6,403 nt of DNA from Patulibacter sp. GTDB taxonomy: Bacteria > Actinomycetota > Thermoleophilia > Solirubrobacterales > Solirubrobacteraceae. Positions 6,232 to 6,403 of the stretch are shown here, in pieces. The stretch is from NCBI GenBank assembly GCA_023268575.1, contig JALRCL010000258.1:1-6403 (forward strand). Reading direction: 5' to 3'. A model generated the notes under the pieces. The model was not told the DNA's origin. It made no database searches and saw only the letters and a program-made list of their open reading frames with translations. A program made the position numbers and the translations under genes. The number at the start of each line of letters is the position of its first letter. The first letter of the stretch is position 1.

Positions 6232-6402
6232 TCAGCTCGTGGACAGGACGACGGGGAACACCGCGTCGGCACCGCGTCGGCGCAGCTGCCCCCCGACCAT
6301 CGCCAGCGTCCATCCGCTCTGCCGCACGTCGTCGACGAGCAGGGCACGCCCGGGCGGGACGGTTCCCTCGACGGCGAACGCCCCGCGGACGTTCGCGGCC
6401 TG
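6232..6402 (-). CDS. recQ: C-terminal phosphoribosyltransferase-like domain, probably the tail of a RecQ-family DNA helicase (partial)
   Basis: The last 56 codons of a gene entering from the right edge, ending in TGA at 6234-6232. The core is GRALLVDDVRQSGWTLAMVG followed by LRRRGADAVFPVVL. A hydrophobic strand running into Asp-Asp-Val, x-x, Ser/Thr-Gly-x-Thr is the PRPP-binding loop of type I phosphoribosyltransferases. The particular form VDDV-x-x-SGWT-L near the very C terminus matches what I recall from actinobacterial RecQ-type ATP-dependent helicases that carry a phosphoribosyltransferase-like domain. In those the domain is thought to be accessory; its chemistry is not established. The helicase motifs would lie outside the window. 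A ComF-like or free-standing phosphoribosyltransferase is the alternative. The stop is followed directly by ATGG, an unlikely start for the next gene. Confidence 0.6.
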   Translation of the reverse strand, partial: QAANVRGAFAVEGTVPPGRALLVDDVRQSGWTLAMVGGQLRRRGADAVFPVVLSTS

Positions 6403-6403
6403 C

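Noticed and set aside
6259..6280. Tandem 11-bp repeat CACCGCGTCGG x2
   Set aside because: It lies within the RGADAVF coding stretch, whose protein pattern looks normal and in frame. It is probably a chance product of GC-rich codons.
4700..6313. Upstream extension of the cysM frame through the whole propeller gene, giving an apparent 869-residue protein
   Set aside because: The extension is Arg/Pro/Gly-rich shadow sequence in another frame of the propeller gene. CysM homology begins only near the ATG at 4699.

Overview
The window is very GC-rich. Six genes are packed on the minus strand, and a fragment of a foreign-looking regulator gene sits on the plus strand at the left end. The pairing of a Mec-type JAMM peptidase with a CysM-type cysteine synthase that keeps the phosphoserine-reading arginine points to an actinobacterium. 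The extreme GC and the tatA gene between them would suit a deep branch such as Thermoleophilia, but that placement is inference.

Layout from right to left, which is the direction of transcription for almost everything. 6402-6232 is the 3' end of a gene encoding a C-terminal phosphoribosyltransferase-like domain, most likely the tail of a RecQ-family helicase; it has no start codon in the window. 6045-4792 encodes an exported beta-propeller-like protein with a Tat-like signal peptide. 4699-3704 (cysM), 3699-3448 (tatA) and 3443-3030 (mec) form a tight run with only 4 nt between successive genes. A hairpin follows mec. A candidate sigma70-type promoter then precedes a two-gene ABC export cassette: an ATPase at 2930-2184 and an FtsX/MacB-type permease starting at 2187, overlapping by 4 nt (GTGA).

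The permease does not finish. Near position 325 its reading frame stops looking like a permease and becomes the antisense of a LysR-family regulator whose N-terminal half runs the other way from position 50. Both genes are truncated at the same point, and base composition changes there (about 65% GC in bases 1-300 by hand count, 82-83% in two sampled permease rows). This is either an assembly chimera or a real rearrangement breakpoint.

Functionally, CysM and Mec belong to the sulfur-carrier route to cysteine: CysM joins the thiocarboxylate of CysO to phosphoserine-derived aminoacrylate, and Mec releases cysteine from the CysO-Cys adduct. The carrier CysO is not in the window; TatA, a twin-arginine translocase subunit, occupies the place between the two enzymes. 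The ABC cassette and the propeller protein have no visible functional link to cysteine synthesis. I see no RNA genes, CRISPR arrays, insertion sequences or phage genes. No wholly new system is evident. The points most worth a second look are the junction, the cysM-tatA-mec arrangement and a LysR-type operator at the left edge.
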